From assembly GCA_964544475.1 (NCBI GenBank), contig CAZJBS010000030.1:1-34499 (forward strand): a stretch of 34,499 nt of DNA, written 5' to 3'. Numbering within the stretch: the first letter of the stretch is position 1; every line of letters starts with the position of its first letter. The stretch comes from CAZJBS01 sp964544475. Its GTDB lineage: Bacteria; CLD3; SB21. Shown here one piece after another: positions 15,933-23,477 of this stretch. The notes beneath the pieces are model-generated. The model was given only the letters and a program-made list of their open reading frames with translations. It was not told the DNA's origin and did not search any database. Position numbers and translations under genes: made by a program.

Positions 15933-17033
15933 ATGGACCAGACTTTTATTCATAATCTGTTGTTGCTGAGCGCCATTCCGGGCATCGGCCACAACCGCCT
16001 TCGAACGCTCGTGGGTAAATTTGGAACACCCGGGAAGGTTCTCGAGGCCGGTTATTTTCCGTTGTTGCAGACCGGAGGTATTGATCAGAAGAACGCCAGG
16101 CGGATTGTAGATCCCGCCAACCGTAAGACCGATTTTGTCGAAGAACAACTCAAATGGATGTCGGACTATGGCGCGCGGATGGTCACGTGCTGGGACGACG
16201 AGTATCCGGCGCCGCTTTTGCAGATAGCCGATCCTCCGGCCTTTCTGTTTGTGCGCGGCGGATTTGTCAAAGACGACGCGCAGAGCATCGCCATCGTCGG
16301 AACGCGGGACGTCACGGCCTATGGCCGTGCCATGGCAGAAACGCTGACCCGCGAACTGGCCCAACGCGGCGTGACCATTGTCAGCGGTCTGGCACGCGGC
16401 GTGGACACGGTCGCTCACGAAACGGCCGTGCGATGTGGCGGGCGCACACTTGCCATTCTGGGGTGCGGCGTGGACCGCGTCTACCCGAGTGAAAATTTCA
16501 AACTGGCGATGCGGATCATCGAAAACGGGGCGCTTGTCTCCGATTACCCGATGCGCACGGCGCCGGACTCGGTCAATTTTCCGGGACGCAACCGCATCAT
16601 CAGCGGCCTGTCGCTGGGGACGGTCATCATCGAAGCCGGCGAACGAAGCGGCGCGCTTATCACCGCGGATTTTGCCCTGGAACAAAACCGTGAACTTTTC
16701 GCCGTGCCGGGTCCTGTAAACAGTCCCCAATCGATCGGTCCCAACCGCCTCATCAAACAGGGCGCCAAACTGGTTGAATCCGTGGATGATATCCTGTCCG
16801 AACTTGAAGGCCGCCTCTCCGCCTCACCGGTGACGCCGCCGGCCTCCCTCACCTGGTCTTTCAACGGACTTGAACAGGCCATTTATGATGCCGTCAGTAC
16901 CGAACCCAAGCATATCGACGTGATTTCCAAAACGACGCGCCTGAGCGTATCGGAGACCTTGTCCCACCTGCTTCAGTTGGAACTGCTCGGCGCCGTCAAA
17001 CAGTTGTCGGGAAAACACTTCATCCGCGCGTAA
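15933..17033 (+). CDS. dprA: DNA-processing protein DprA
   Basis: DprA binds incoming single-stranded DNA during natural transformation and loads RecA. The 366-residue protein has a helix-hairpin-helix-like N-terminus (LLSAIPGIGHNRLRTLV), the Rossmann-like core with IVGTRDVTAYGR (121-132), SGLARGVD (151-158), FPGRNRIISGLS (216-227) and EAGERSGALITADFALEQNR (234-253), and a C-terminal winged-helix domain (about 300-366). The ATG has no evident Shine-Dalgarno sequence, only an A-run. It is divergent from the propeller-TPR gene and lies 11 bases before a receiver-domain gene. Confidence 0.95.
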   Translation: MDQTFIHNLLLLSAIPGIGHNRLRTLVGKFGTPGKVLEAGYFPLLQTGGIDQKNARRIVDPANRKTDFVEEQLKWMSDYGARMVTCWDDEYPAPLLQIADPPAFLFVRGGFVKDDAQSIAIVGTRDVTAYGRAMAETLTRELAQRGVTIVSGLARGVDTVAHETAVRCGGRTLAILGCGVDRVYPSENFKLAMRIIENGALVSDYPMRTAPDSVNFPGRNRIISGLSLGTVIIEAGERSGALITADFALEQNRELFAVPGPVNSPQSIGPNRLIKQGAKLVESVDDILSELEGRLSASPVTPPASLTWSFNGLEQAIYDAVSTEPKHIDVISKTTRLSVSETLSHLLQLELLGAVKQLSGKHFIRA

Positions 17034-17044
17034 CCAAGGAACTC

Positions 17045-17404
17045 ATGGGAAAACGAATTCTCGTCGTCGACGATGAAAACACCGTCCGTAGTCTGTTGAA
17101 GATCTACCTCACGAAGGTCGGTTTTGAACTGGATTTCGCCGAGGATGGACTACAAGCCATTGACAAGGCCAGGAGTTTCGATCCCGACATCGTGATTTTG
17201 GACACCAACATGCCAGGCAAGAACGGCATTGAAGTTTGCCAGGAACTCAAGAACGCCAATCCGGGCCGTCCCAAAATCATATTTCACACGGGATCCCTTG
17301 AAGAATACAAAGCCAAGGCGGAGGCCGCCGGCGCCGACGCCACGTTTGCCAAATCCGGTATGGGCGGACTTGGAAAGTTGGTCGAATTGATTCAGTCCAT
17401 GTAG
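17045..17404 (+). CDS. Single-domain response regulator
   Basis: The 119-residue protein is a lone receiver domain with the acidic pair Asp9-Asp10, phospho-acceptor Asp53 (ILDTNMPG), Thr82 (FHTGS) and Lys103 (FAKSG), all needed for phosphorylation and switching. There is no output domain, so it must act by protein contact or as a phosphate relay or sink, as CheY and Spo0F do. AAGGA lies about 5 bases before the ATG. The 11-base gap to dprA suggests co-transcription; no histidine kinase is in the window. Confidence 0.92.
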   Translation: MGKRILVVDDENTVRSLLKIYLTKVGFELDFAEDGLQAIDKARSFDPDIVILDTNMPGKNGIEVCQELKNANPGRPKIIFHTGSLEEYKAKAEAAGADATFAKSGMGGLGKLVELIQSM

Positions 17405-17405
17405 C

Positions 17406-18029
17406 CTACGACACCGATCGCCGGGATTCCACGATCATCCGCACGCTCAACGCGAGCATGAAAAGCCCGATGGCCGGACCGACGTCGAACAAATCCCTTG
17501 AATCCGGCGGCCACGGAAATGTCCACGCATTGAGGATCATCAAGGCCGCGCCAAAAGCCATCATCGGGCCTCCCCATACCCAACGAAACCTCGAATGGCC
17601 GGTCATGGCCAGGCCGGAAGCGATCAGACCCGAACCGATGAAGAAATCCCACGCCACATCCAGGCCCCAATCCACGAGGCGCAATATTCTCCGCAACGAC
17701 GGCCACATGTCTTCCGGAATACCGCCCAGCATGCCCTGATATTCCTCAAAACCCGCACGAACCGCCAGCTGCACGGCCATCATCGCAGCCAGCAGCACAA
17801 AGCCTCCGATCGAAAATATCAAACCCGCCCGATTCGCGAGGCCGTCATTTTCGGTGCCGATAAATGCGAACAATCCGTACACGTAGATGATGCCACACAA
17901 CGGAAAAGCCATGCCGACGGCGAACGACCCAGACCAACTCATCGGAACAAAAATTGCCGTCAGGTAACTCACGATCGCGAGGACGCCGAAGACGCCCGTG
18001 GCTCTGAGGGTCTGTGGTTGAACGGTCAT
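17406..18029 (-). CDS. Multi-pass membrane protein of unknown function
   Basis: This 207-residue protein has about six hydrophobic segments (roughly 12-32, 36-57, 68-90, 120-142, 150-168 and 182-200) and no recognised motif. The loop around PEDMWPSLRRILRLVDWGLD is amphipathic. AAAGG lies before the ATG and overlaps the thiH stop region; only ten bases separate the genes, so the two are probably co-transcribed. It converges on the receiver-domain gene with one base between stops. Confidence 0.7.
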   Translation of the reverse strand: MTVQPQTLRATGVFGVLAIVSYLTAIFVPMSWSGSFAVGMAFPLCGIIYVYGLFAFIGTENDGLANRAGLIFSIGGFVLLAAMMAVQLAVRAGFEEYQGMLGGIPEDMWPSLRRILRLVDWGLDVAWDFFIGSGLIASGLAMTGHSRFRWVWGGPMMAFGAALMILNAWTFPWPPDSRDLFDVGPAIGLFMLALSVRMIVESRRSVS

Positions 18030-18039
18030 GGGACGCCTT

Positions 18040-19173
18040 TCAATTGGATTGGGTTAATGGTGTCTGCGAGAGATTGGCTCGTTCATGCCAGACGGCATCG
18101 TAACCAAGGGCCGTCAGCATGTCGGCCACTTCCTCGGGCGTGCGATCATCCGATATTTCAAATTGCTCCAAGGTGTCCCGGTGAGTCGCATAACCGCCGG
18201 GATTGGTCCGCGAACCGGCGCTCATCAGCGTCACGCCATACGGCACGGCCCGGTCACGAAAAGCGCCGGATTCCCGTGTGGACATCGCCATGTCCAGCGA
18301 CGGATGGGTCAATCGGTAGGCGCCGATCAGCTGCAACATCTCGTCGTCGGTAAGAGTGACATTGGGCTCCATGCTGCCTTCCGCCGGCCGGAGTCTCGGG
18401 AAGCTGACGGAACAAGAAAGCCCGGGGAAGGTTTCCAGTAGAAATCGGGCATGAAGCGCCACAAAAGCCGAATCCGTCCGCCAATCTTCGAGTCCAAGCA
18501 GGACGCCCAATCCGACCCGGCTTGCGCCGGCCGCGGCCACTCTCTCGGCGGTTTCCAACCGGTGGTGGAAATGGGATTTCATTCCTTTTGGATGATAGTC
18601 CCGATATCGGCCGGTATTATAGGTTTCCTGATATACAAAGACACCCGACACGCCGGCTTTCACCAACCGGACGTACTCCGCTTCGCTGAGCGGCTGCACC
18701 TCGATCGAAATGGTACTGAAATAAGGACGAACGAGCGCCACCGCGGCTTCAAGATAATCCACGCCGGCTAACTTCGGATAATCGCCCGTGACCAGCAGAA
18801 CATGGTCAAATCCATGCGCTTTGACCGCCTCGACTTCGTCCTTGATTTCCCGGGGAGACAGCAGAGTCCTGGGCATGGTATTACCGATGCGGTATCCGCA
18901 GTAAACGCAACTGTTGTGGCAGTAGTTGGAGAGATACAACGGCACGTACAGACGCATCCGTTTTCCGAAATGCGATTCGGTCAGCGCCCGGCTTAACGAT
19001 AGCAACTCCTCAAGAAACGGATGCGCCGCCGGGGAGACGAGGGCGATGAAATCGTACCAATCGCGGGGCCCGGTTTTTCTCAGCGCCCGCCGTACATCGT
19101 CCCCTGTCTGGGATTCGATGCGCGACCGGACTTCGTACCAGTTGAATTGATCGGTAAGTCTTCTAAAACTCAT
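18040..19173 (-). CDS. thiH: 2-iminoacetate synthase ThiH
   Basis: ThiH is a radical SAM enzyme that splits tyrosine into p-cresol and dehydroglycine, the latter feeding the thiazole of thiamine. The 377-residue length is typical. The cluster-binding motif CHNSCVYC (Cys85, Cys89, Cys92) is intact and is followed by the family strings GYRIGN, VTGDYPK, VQPLSEAEY, VYQETYN and SFPRLRPAEG. The related HydG has an extra Cys cluster at its C-terminus; this protein lacks it, so ThiH is preferred. No other thi gene and no space for a TPP riboswitch is present: the start lies 29 bases past the stop of the Fnr-like gene. Confidence 0.9.
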   Translation of the reverse strand: MSFRRLTDQFNWYEVRSRIESQTGDDVRRALRKTGPRDWYDFIALVSPAAHPFLEELLSLSRALTESHFGKRMRLYVPLYLSNYCHNSCVYCGYRIGNTMPRTLLSPREIKDEVEAVKAHGFDHVLLVTGDYPKLAGVDYLEAAVALVRPYFSTISIEVQPLSEAEYVRLVKAGVSGVFVYQETYNTGRYRDYHPKGMKSHFHHRLETAERVAAAGASRVGLGVLLGLEDWRTDSAFVALHARFLLETFPGLSCSVSFPRLRPAEGSMEPNVTLTDDEMLQLIGAYRLTHPSLDMAMSTRESGAFRDRAVPYGVTLMSAGSRTNPGGYATHRDTLEQFEISDDRTPEEVADMLTALGYDAVWHERANLSQTPLTQSN

Positions 19174-19202
19174 AGCTCACGTGCCGTACGCCAGCAATCG
19201 TC

Positions 19203-19889
19203 TCACTTGGCTATTCTCCGGAGCTTCGTTTCGTCCAGTATTTGAATATGTTCATCGTTCAAAGCGACCACTTTCTCGGTTTTGAATTCGTTGAGCAGCC
19301 GGTACAGTGAACTCCGGTTGGTATTCAGAAAGTTGGCCATGTCGTCCATCGAAACGGCGAGATTAAGCGAACGGTCTCTTCTGAGGCCGTGGCTCTGGCG
19401 CAGACGCAGCAGGCCGGTGGCCAGGCGCTGTCGGGCGGACTTGTGTTTGAGGCTCTCCATCTTCGTTTCCGCTTCCTCAACTTCAGTACACAGGAATTGC
19501 ATCACCTCGAAAAAGAAGGCGGGGGTTTTTTCCACAAACCGATAAAAGTGTCCCTTGGGCACGTAACACATGCTCATGTCGGTGATGGCAACGGCCGATC
19601 GATAATACACATGCCGGCCGATGAGGGCGTGAATGCCGATGATTTCGCCGGGTCGTGTGAAACGGATGATGTGCTGCTCACCATGCCCGTCTTTTTTGGT
19701 GATCTTGGCATGGCCGGAGAGAGTACAAAAAATAGCCTGGGGTTCCTCTCCTTCGTTGAATAGTGTCTGTCCTTTGGCCAATTCCAGATATTTCCGGGAT
19801 TCAAAACACACATCCAGTTCGGCGGGATTGCAATGCCGAAACAGGGATTTAGGAAATACAGGACACGAGACGCATTTTGGGTCTATCAT
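19203..19889 (-). CDS. Crp/Fnr-family transcriptional regulator, probably Fe-S oxygen sensor
   Basis: The 228-residue protein has an N-terminal cyclic-nucleotide-binding-like beta-roll (about 25-120), a dimerisation helix and a C-terminal winged helix whose recognition region is MDDMANFLNTNRSSLYRLL (181-199). Cys6, Cys9 and Cys20 lie before the beta-roll and Cys108 (DMSMCYVPKG) lies where FNR has its fourth ligand Cys122 (MVCEIP), so a 4Fe-4S cluster is plausible, although the spacing differs from Escherichia coli FNR. It is the last regulator-type gene of the cbb3 unit, 21 bases after the TauE/SafE-like gene. A candidate palindromic site lies at the ccoI promoter. Confidence 0.88.
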   Translation of the reverse strand: MIDPKCVSCPVFPKSLFRHCNPAELDVCFESRKYLELAKGQTLFNEGEEPQAIFCTLSGHAKITKKDGHGEQHIIRFTRPGEIIGIHALIGRHVYYRSAVAITDMSMCYVPKGHFYRFVEKTPAFFFEVMQFLCTEVEEAETKMESLKHKSARQRLATGLLRLRQSHGLRRDRSLNLAVSMDDMANFLNTNRSSLYRLLNEFKTEKVVALNDEHIQILDETKLRRIAK

Positions 19890-19910
19890 GGCTTACCTTT
19901 GGTTGGTAGA

Positions 19911-20621
19911 TCAATGACAACAGTCGTGTTCGGATGAAACGGCGGCCGCCGGCGGTCTCGGGCTGACGTAGGGAATACCAAGCGACAGGCCCCTGAGAAT
20001 CAAAAGGACGGACACGAGAGCAAGGCCGTATGGAACGACTTTGGTCAGCTTCTGTTTCCACGAGATCGTCAGCAGATTGCGGGCGAGAAATATGCCCAGG
20101 AGCATGGGCATGGTACCGGCTCCGAAAATGAACATGAATATCGCGCTGCTCCACGCGTGACCGCTCACCATGGATGCGCCCAATGCCATGTACACCAAAC
20201 CGCAGGGAAGAAATCCATTGATGAAACCCAGCGTTCCGAAGGCCAGGGCTGATTTGGAATGGACCAGTGATTTGAAAACGCGGCTAAAAACCGTGTAGAA
20301 TCTGCCGCCAACCGGCGTCGAAAAGAGAAAGGACGTCCACCGTCTCGGCAACGCCACAGCCACCAGCATCAACCCGCCAACAACAACCGACAGAACTTGC
20401 TGATAGCCGGCCAACGCAACCCCTGCGCCAAGGATGCCGGCCACCAATCCCATAAGGCCATACGCAAGGGATTTTCCCGCGTGGTACAGCAGGCCCTGAC
20501 CTGCCTGCACCCATCGTGAATGTCCGCCCGGCGGCAATGCCAGCACCAAAGGCCCGCACATGCCGGCGCAATGAAAACTTCCGAGCAATCCCAGCGCAAG
20601 AGCGGTCCACCATTCGATCAT
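19911..20621 (-). CDS. TauE/SafE-like (DsbD_2-type) membrane protein of the cbb3 cluster
   Basis: A 236-residue polytopic protein with the paired motifs GSFHCAGMCGP (Cys18, Cys22) and INGFLPCGLVYMALG (Cys140) typical of the DsbD/CcdA-related transmembrane family often annotated sulfite exporter TauE/SafE. In cbb3 operons this family is linked to copper or thiol handling during oxidase assembly. The C-terminus ends in HDCCH, a likely metal-binding tail. The start lies 6 bases after the fixH stop, consistent with one transcript. The transported substrate is inferred from context only. Confidence 0.85.
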   Translation of the reverse strand: MIEWWTALALGLLGSFHCAGMCGPLVLALPPGGHSRWVQAGQGLLYHAGKSLAYGLMGLVAGILGAGVALAGYQQVLSVVVGGLMLVAVALPRRWTSFLFSTPVGGRFYTVFSRVFKSLVHSKSALAFGTLGFINGFLPCGLVYMALGASMVSGHAWSSAIFMFIFGAGTMPMLLGIFLARNLLTISWKQKLTKVVPYGLALVSVLLILRGLSLGIPYVSPRPPAAAVSSEHDCCH

Positions 20622-20627
20622 ACCAAC

Positions 20628-21074
20628 CTACAAGTTGAATTCTTCTTCATGGTAATACGACTCCGTCCCGGCCGTCCATTCCACCTTCATCCTCCACCAT
20701 CCCGCCGCCAGCGAAACGAGAGGAAAGTCCTGCAACAACGAGGCCCCAACCGCCAATGGCACCTTGCGATCCATCGATGAGTCCGACGGACGGTAGAAGG
20801 TGACCGTGCCGCTGATGACTTTGTCCTTGAGAGCCTCCGGAAAACGGATCGTCAACATGCGTCCGGAAAGACTCCACGTCAGGCTTTCGGAAAGAGCTTT
20901 CGTTCGTCTTATTTTTTCAATCTGGTCCTGATACCTGATCTCCTGTTCATAATAATTGGGCGTCACCAGTTCCACCTTCTGAAAACTCGAATAAAACAGA
21001 AACCCCAACACAAAAGCGGCAAAACCGCCATACAGAAGTACCATGCCCAGGGCCCAGTTGCCTTTGATCTTCAT
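20628..21074 (-). CDS. fixH: FixH/CcoH-family cbb3 oxidase assembly protein
   Basis: The 148-residue protein has one N-terminal membrane segment (about 9-29) followed by a periplasmic beta-sandwich domain. It shows the FixH-typical PNYYEQEIRYQDQIEKI stretch after the membrane segment and a WWRMKVEW motif near the C-terminus. FixH/CcoH is needed for stable assembly of the cbb3 oxidase. It begins 10 bases after the ccoG stop. Confidence 0.88.
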   Translation of the reverse strand: MKIKGNWALGMVLLYGGFAAFVLGFLFYSSFQKVELVTPNYYEQEIRYQDQIEKIRRTKALSESLTWSLSGRMLTIRFPEALKDKVISGTVTFYRPSDSSMDRKVPLAVGASLLQDFPLVSLAAGWWRMKVEWTAGTESYYHEEEFNL

Positions 21075-21084
21075 GCGGAATCCT

Positions 21085-22530
21085 TTATTTCTTCAATCCT
21101 GCCGTCGGTGCGACGAAGGATGTTTGAACCACTTCCAGTTTGCGATCACCGCTGTACAACCCAATCCGGATCGTCATCTGGGCGGCCCTGACAGCCGAGG
21201 CCGGAATCTCAATGATGAACGTGCTCTCAACCAAGCCGTCCGGACGCAGCACGAGGCGATCCGCGCCGGCCAGTTGCACCGTACCAGGAAGGTCCTCCAC
21301 GCGAAGGTCCAGCGGCAGTTCATGAAACGTCTTGTTGACGATATTGGCCGTGTACAGATTGGCGACGTTGCCGGCTGGCGTCACCTGATACAACGAACCC
21401 TTTGCGCGAAGTACGGTCGCCTCGATGTCCTTCCGCGTCACCATTAGAACCGTCACGACCCCGATGAGCAGTATCAGGACGCCGCTATAGAGCGCCAAAC
21501 GCGGCGTCACGCCAAATTTTTTGCCCTGCATGATGAGATTCTGCGACGCGTAGCGGATCAGTTTGCGCGGTCGCTTGATCTTTGCCATCACCGAATCGCA
21601 GGCGTCGATGCACGCCGTGCAGTTGACGCATTCCAGCTGCGTACCGTTGCGGATGTCGATGCCCGTCGGGCAGACCTGCACGCACAGGTGACAGTCCACG
21701 CAATCCCCGCGATGCTCCGAGCCGTTCGTCTTTTTGAGTGCGCCACGCGGTTCGCCGCGCTTGAAATCGTACATCACGACTATGGAATTCCTGTCCAGCA
21801 GGACCGATTGCAGCCTTCCGTACGGACACACGTAGATGCAGGCGTTTTCGCGAAAGCGCGCAAAAATACCGTAAAACAACAGACTGAAGGCGATCATGAA
21901 AAGCAATCCGACGACATGTTCCTGCGGAGGATCGGTGATGATCCGTCCGAGCTCATCCACGCCGATAATCCACGCCAGCAGGACATTGCCGATGACAAAG
22001 GAAAGCCCGAAAAAGATGCCGTGTTTGAGCGTTTTCTTGAATAGTTTTCCCGCATCGGTGGGACGATCCCGCAACGCTTTCTGCTGACCGGCGTCCCCTT
22101 CGATGAGGTATTCGATCTTGCGGAATACCATTTCCATAAAAACCGTCTGCGGACACGTCCACCCGCACCAGACCCTTCCGAACACGGCCGTGAAAAGAAC
22201 GATGAATACGATGAGCCCGAGGAAGGCCAAAGCAAAAATGTGGAAATCCTGCGGCCAGAAGGCATATCCGAGCACGATGAATTTCCGCTCGATGATATTG
22301 AAAAGAAAAAGCGGATGCCCATCGACCTTGATGAACGGGACGCCGACCAGAAAAGCAATCAGAAGCGCCGCCACCACAGCCCGTGCCCGGTGAAATTGTC
22401 CTCCCGGCTTTTTCGGAAAAATCCAGATCCGTTTTCCCGTCTCCTTGTCAATGGATGAAACGCGGTCTCGAAACGTATCCGTGGGTACCGACATTTGCAG
22501 GCCGACCGTCGATTCTCTATCTTCTGTCAT
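21085..22530 (-). CDS. ccoG: cbb3 oxidase accessory ferredoxin-type protein CcoG
   Basis: CcoG (FixG/RdxA) is a membrane iron-sulfur protein involved in Cu(II) reduction for oxidase maturation. The 481 residues contain several transmembrane helices, the quinone-reductase-like CGWTCP (Cys122, Cys126) and CIYVCPYGR (Cys231, Cys235) motifs, and two 4Fe-4S ferredoxin motifs (Cys277, 280, 283, 287 and Cys301, 304, 307, 311). A C-terminal immunoglobulin-like periplasmic domain follows. The gene starts 70 bases after the ccoP stop, the widest gap inside the cco unit, and no hairpin is visible there. Confidence 0.95.
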   Translation of the reverse strand: MTEDRESTVGLQMSVPTDTFRDRVSSIDKETGKRIWIFPKKPGGQFHRARAVVAALLIAFLVGVPFIKVDGHPLFLFNIIERKFIVLGYAFWPQDFHIFALAFLGLIVFIVLFTAVFGRVWCGWTCPQTVFMEMVFRKIEYLIEGDAGQQKALRDRPTDAGKLFKKTLKHGIFFGLSFVIGNVLLAWIIGVDELGRIITDPPQEHVVGLLFMIAFSLLFYGIFARFRENACIYVCPYGRLQSVLLDRNSIVVMYDFKRGEPRGALKKTNGSEHRGDCVDCHLCVQVCPTGIDIRNGTQLECVNCTACIDACDSVMAKIKRPRKLIRYASQNLIMQGKKFGVTPRLALYSGVLILLIGVVTVLMVTRKDIEATVLRAKGSLYQVTPAGNVANLYTANIVNKTFHELPLDLRVEDLPGTVQLAGADRLVLRPDGLVESTFIIEIPASAVRAAQMTIRIGLYSGDRKLEVVQTSFVAPTAGLKK

Positions 22531-22600
22531 AACCGCCTTCTTTTTCCTGAAAAGGCAACGCGGGCCGGCCTCTCCGGACAGCCCGAGATGCGTCCTGATA

Positions 22601-23278
22601 TTACTTATTCTCGACCAGTGTGCCCTGCGGCGCCTTGCCGTTCGGTGGGTTCGTGCCGACCAATGTCAACACATAACTGCCGACCGGAAGCAGTTCGTCC
22701 TGCTTGAGAACCTTGCTCCACGCCAGCATGCCTTTCTCCGGTACGCCTTTGATGATGGTTTTCATCACGTCGTTGATGTGGCCCTTGCCATGAATCCAAT
22801 ATTGGTCGGTCAGATTGGGACCAATGCCGCCTTCGCCTCCCAGACCGTGGCACGGTACGCAGTTTTTCACATACACCTGCTTGCCGAGTTCCAGAGCCGC
22901 TTTGTCGGTCAAGGCTTCGAAGTTGACAACCTCCTCTTTCGCTTCAACCACGGCCGGCATGATGCCAAGTCGGCCGGCGAGTTGTTTCGGAGTCACGTCC
23001 CGAGACGGATCCTGATACGGCGCCGTGTACCCGAACGCAAACAGCGACGACGGCCGGTAGTCCGGATCTTTTTCCTTCGTCCACATCGGGTCGTACTCGC
23101 GCATGAATTCGTCGACGGAGCGATCACCCACTTCAAAAACGTGAAAATAGAACACGTAGACGACGGCGTAGATGATCGTGATGTAGAACAGATTCACCCA
23201 CCACGGCGGCAGTGGGTTGTCATACTCTCGGATGCCATCGTAGTCGTGGTCGAAAACGCGATCCTTCGTGTCAGCCAT
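22601..23278 (-). CDS. ccoP: cbb3 oxidase mono-heme cytochrome c subunit CcoP
   Basis: CcoP passes electrons to CcoO. The N-terminus carries the CcoP signature (DGIREYDNPLPPWW) and a membrane helix (about 28-50). The single cytochrome c domain has the heme motif CVPCH (140-144) and Met174 as probable axial ligand. Proteobacterial CcoP has two heme c sites; only one is present here, as commonly reported for Bacteroidota-type enzymes. I chose the ATG at 23278 because GGAGG lies 8 bases before it; the alternative ATG at 23293 would add five residues. The start overlaps the ccoQ end by eight bases. Confidence 0.93.
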   Translation of the reverse strand: MADTKDRVFDHDYDGIREYDNPLPPWWVNLFYITIIYAVVYVFYFHVFEVGDRSVDEFMREYDPMWTKEKDPDYRPSSLFAFGYTAPYQDPSRDVTPKQLAGRLGIMPAVVEAKEEVVNFEALTDKAALELGKQVYVKNCVPCHGLGGEGGIGPNLTDQYWIHGKGHINDVMKTIIKGVPEKGMLAWSKVLKQDELLPVGSYVLTLVGTNPPNGKAPQGTLVENK

Positions 23279-23465
23279 GTTGTGGTCCTCCATGATTCAA
23301 AATCGTCGGGTTATCCAATGGTAGTTCTTCCATGTAGCGGACCTGCCGTCGGTCCAGACGGGCCAGCCACCAGATCAGCGCGACAAAGAAGGTGAAAAAA
23401 ATGACCAGCGCGATCACCGGGTAAATGGTCAGATCGTCGCTGCCTTGAAAAATATAGCGGAACAT
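23271..23465 (-). CDS. ccoQ: cbb3 oxidase small subunit CcoQ
   Basis: A 64-residue protein with a single central membrane helix (about 14-36, YPVIALVIFFTFFVALIWW) followed by a charged cytoplasmic tail. Its position between ccoNO and ccoP and the overlap with ccoP identify it as the CcoQ-like stabilising subunit. It starts 12 bases after the ccoNO stop. Confidence 0.85.
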   Translation of the reverse strand: MFRYIFQGSDDLTIYPVIALVIFFTFFVALIWWLARLDRRQVRYMEELPLDNPTILNHGGPQHG

Positions 23466-23477
23466 GCCGGGTCCTTT

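Noticed and set aside
18040..19173. HydG (hydrogenase maturation) as an alternative to ThiH
   Set aside because: The C-terminal Cys cluster of HydG is missing and no hydrogenase genes are nearby.
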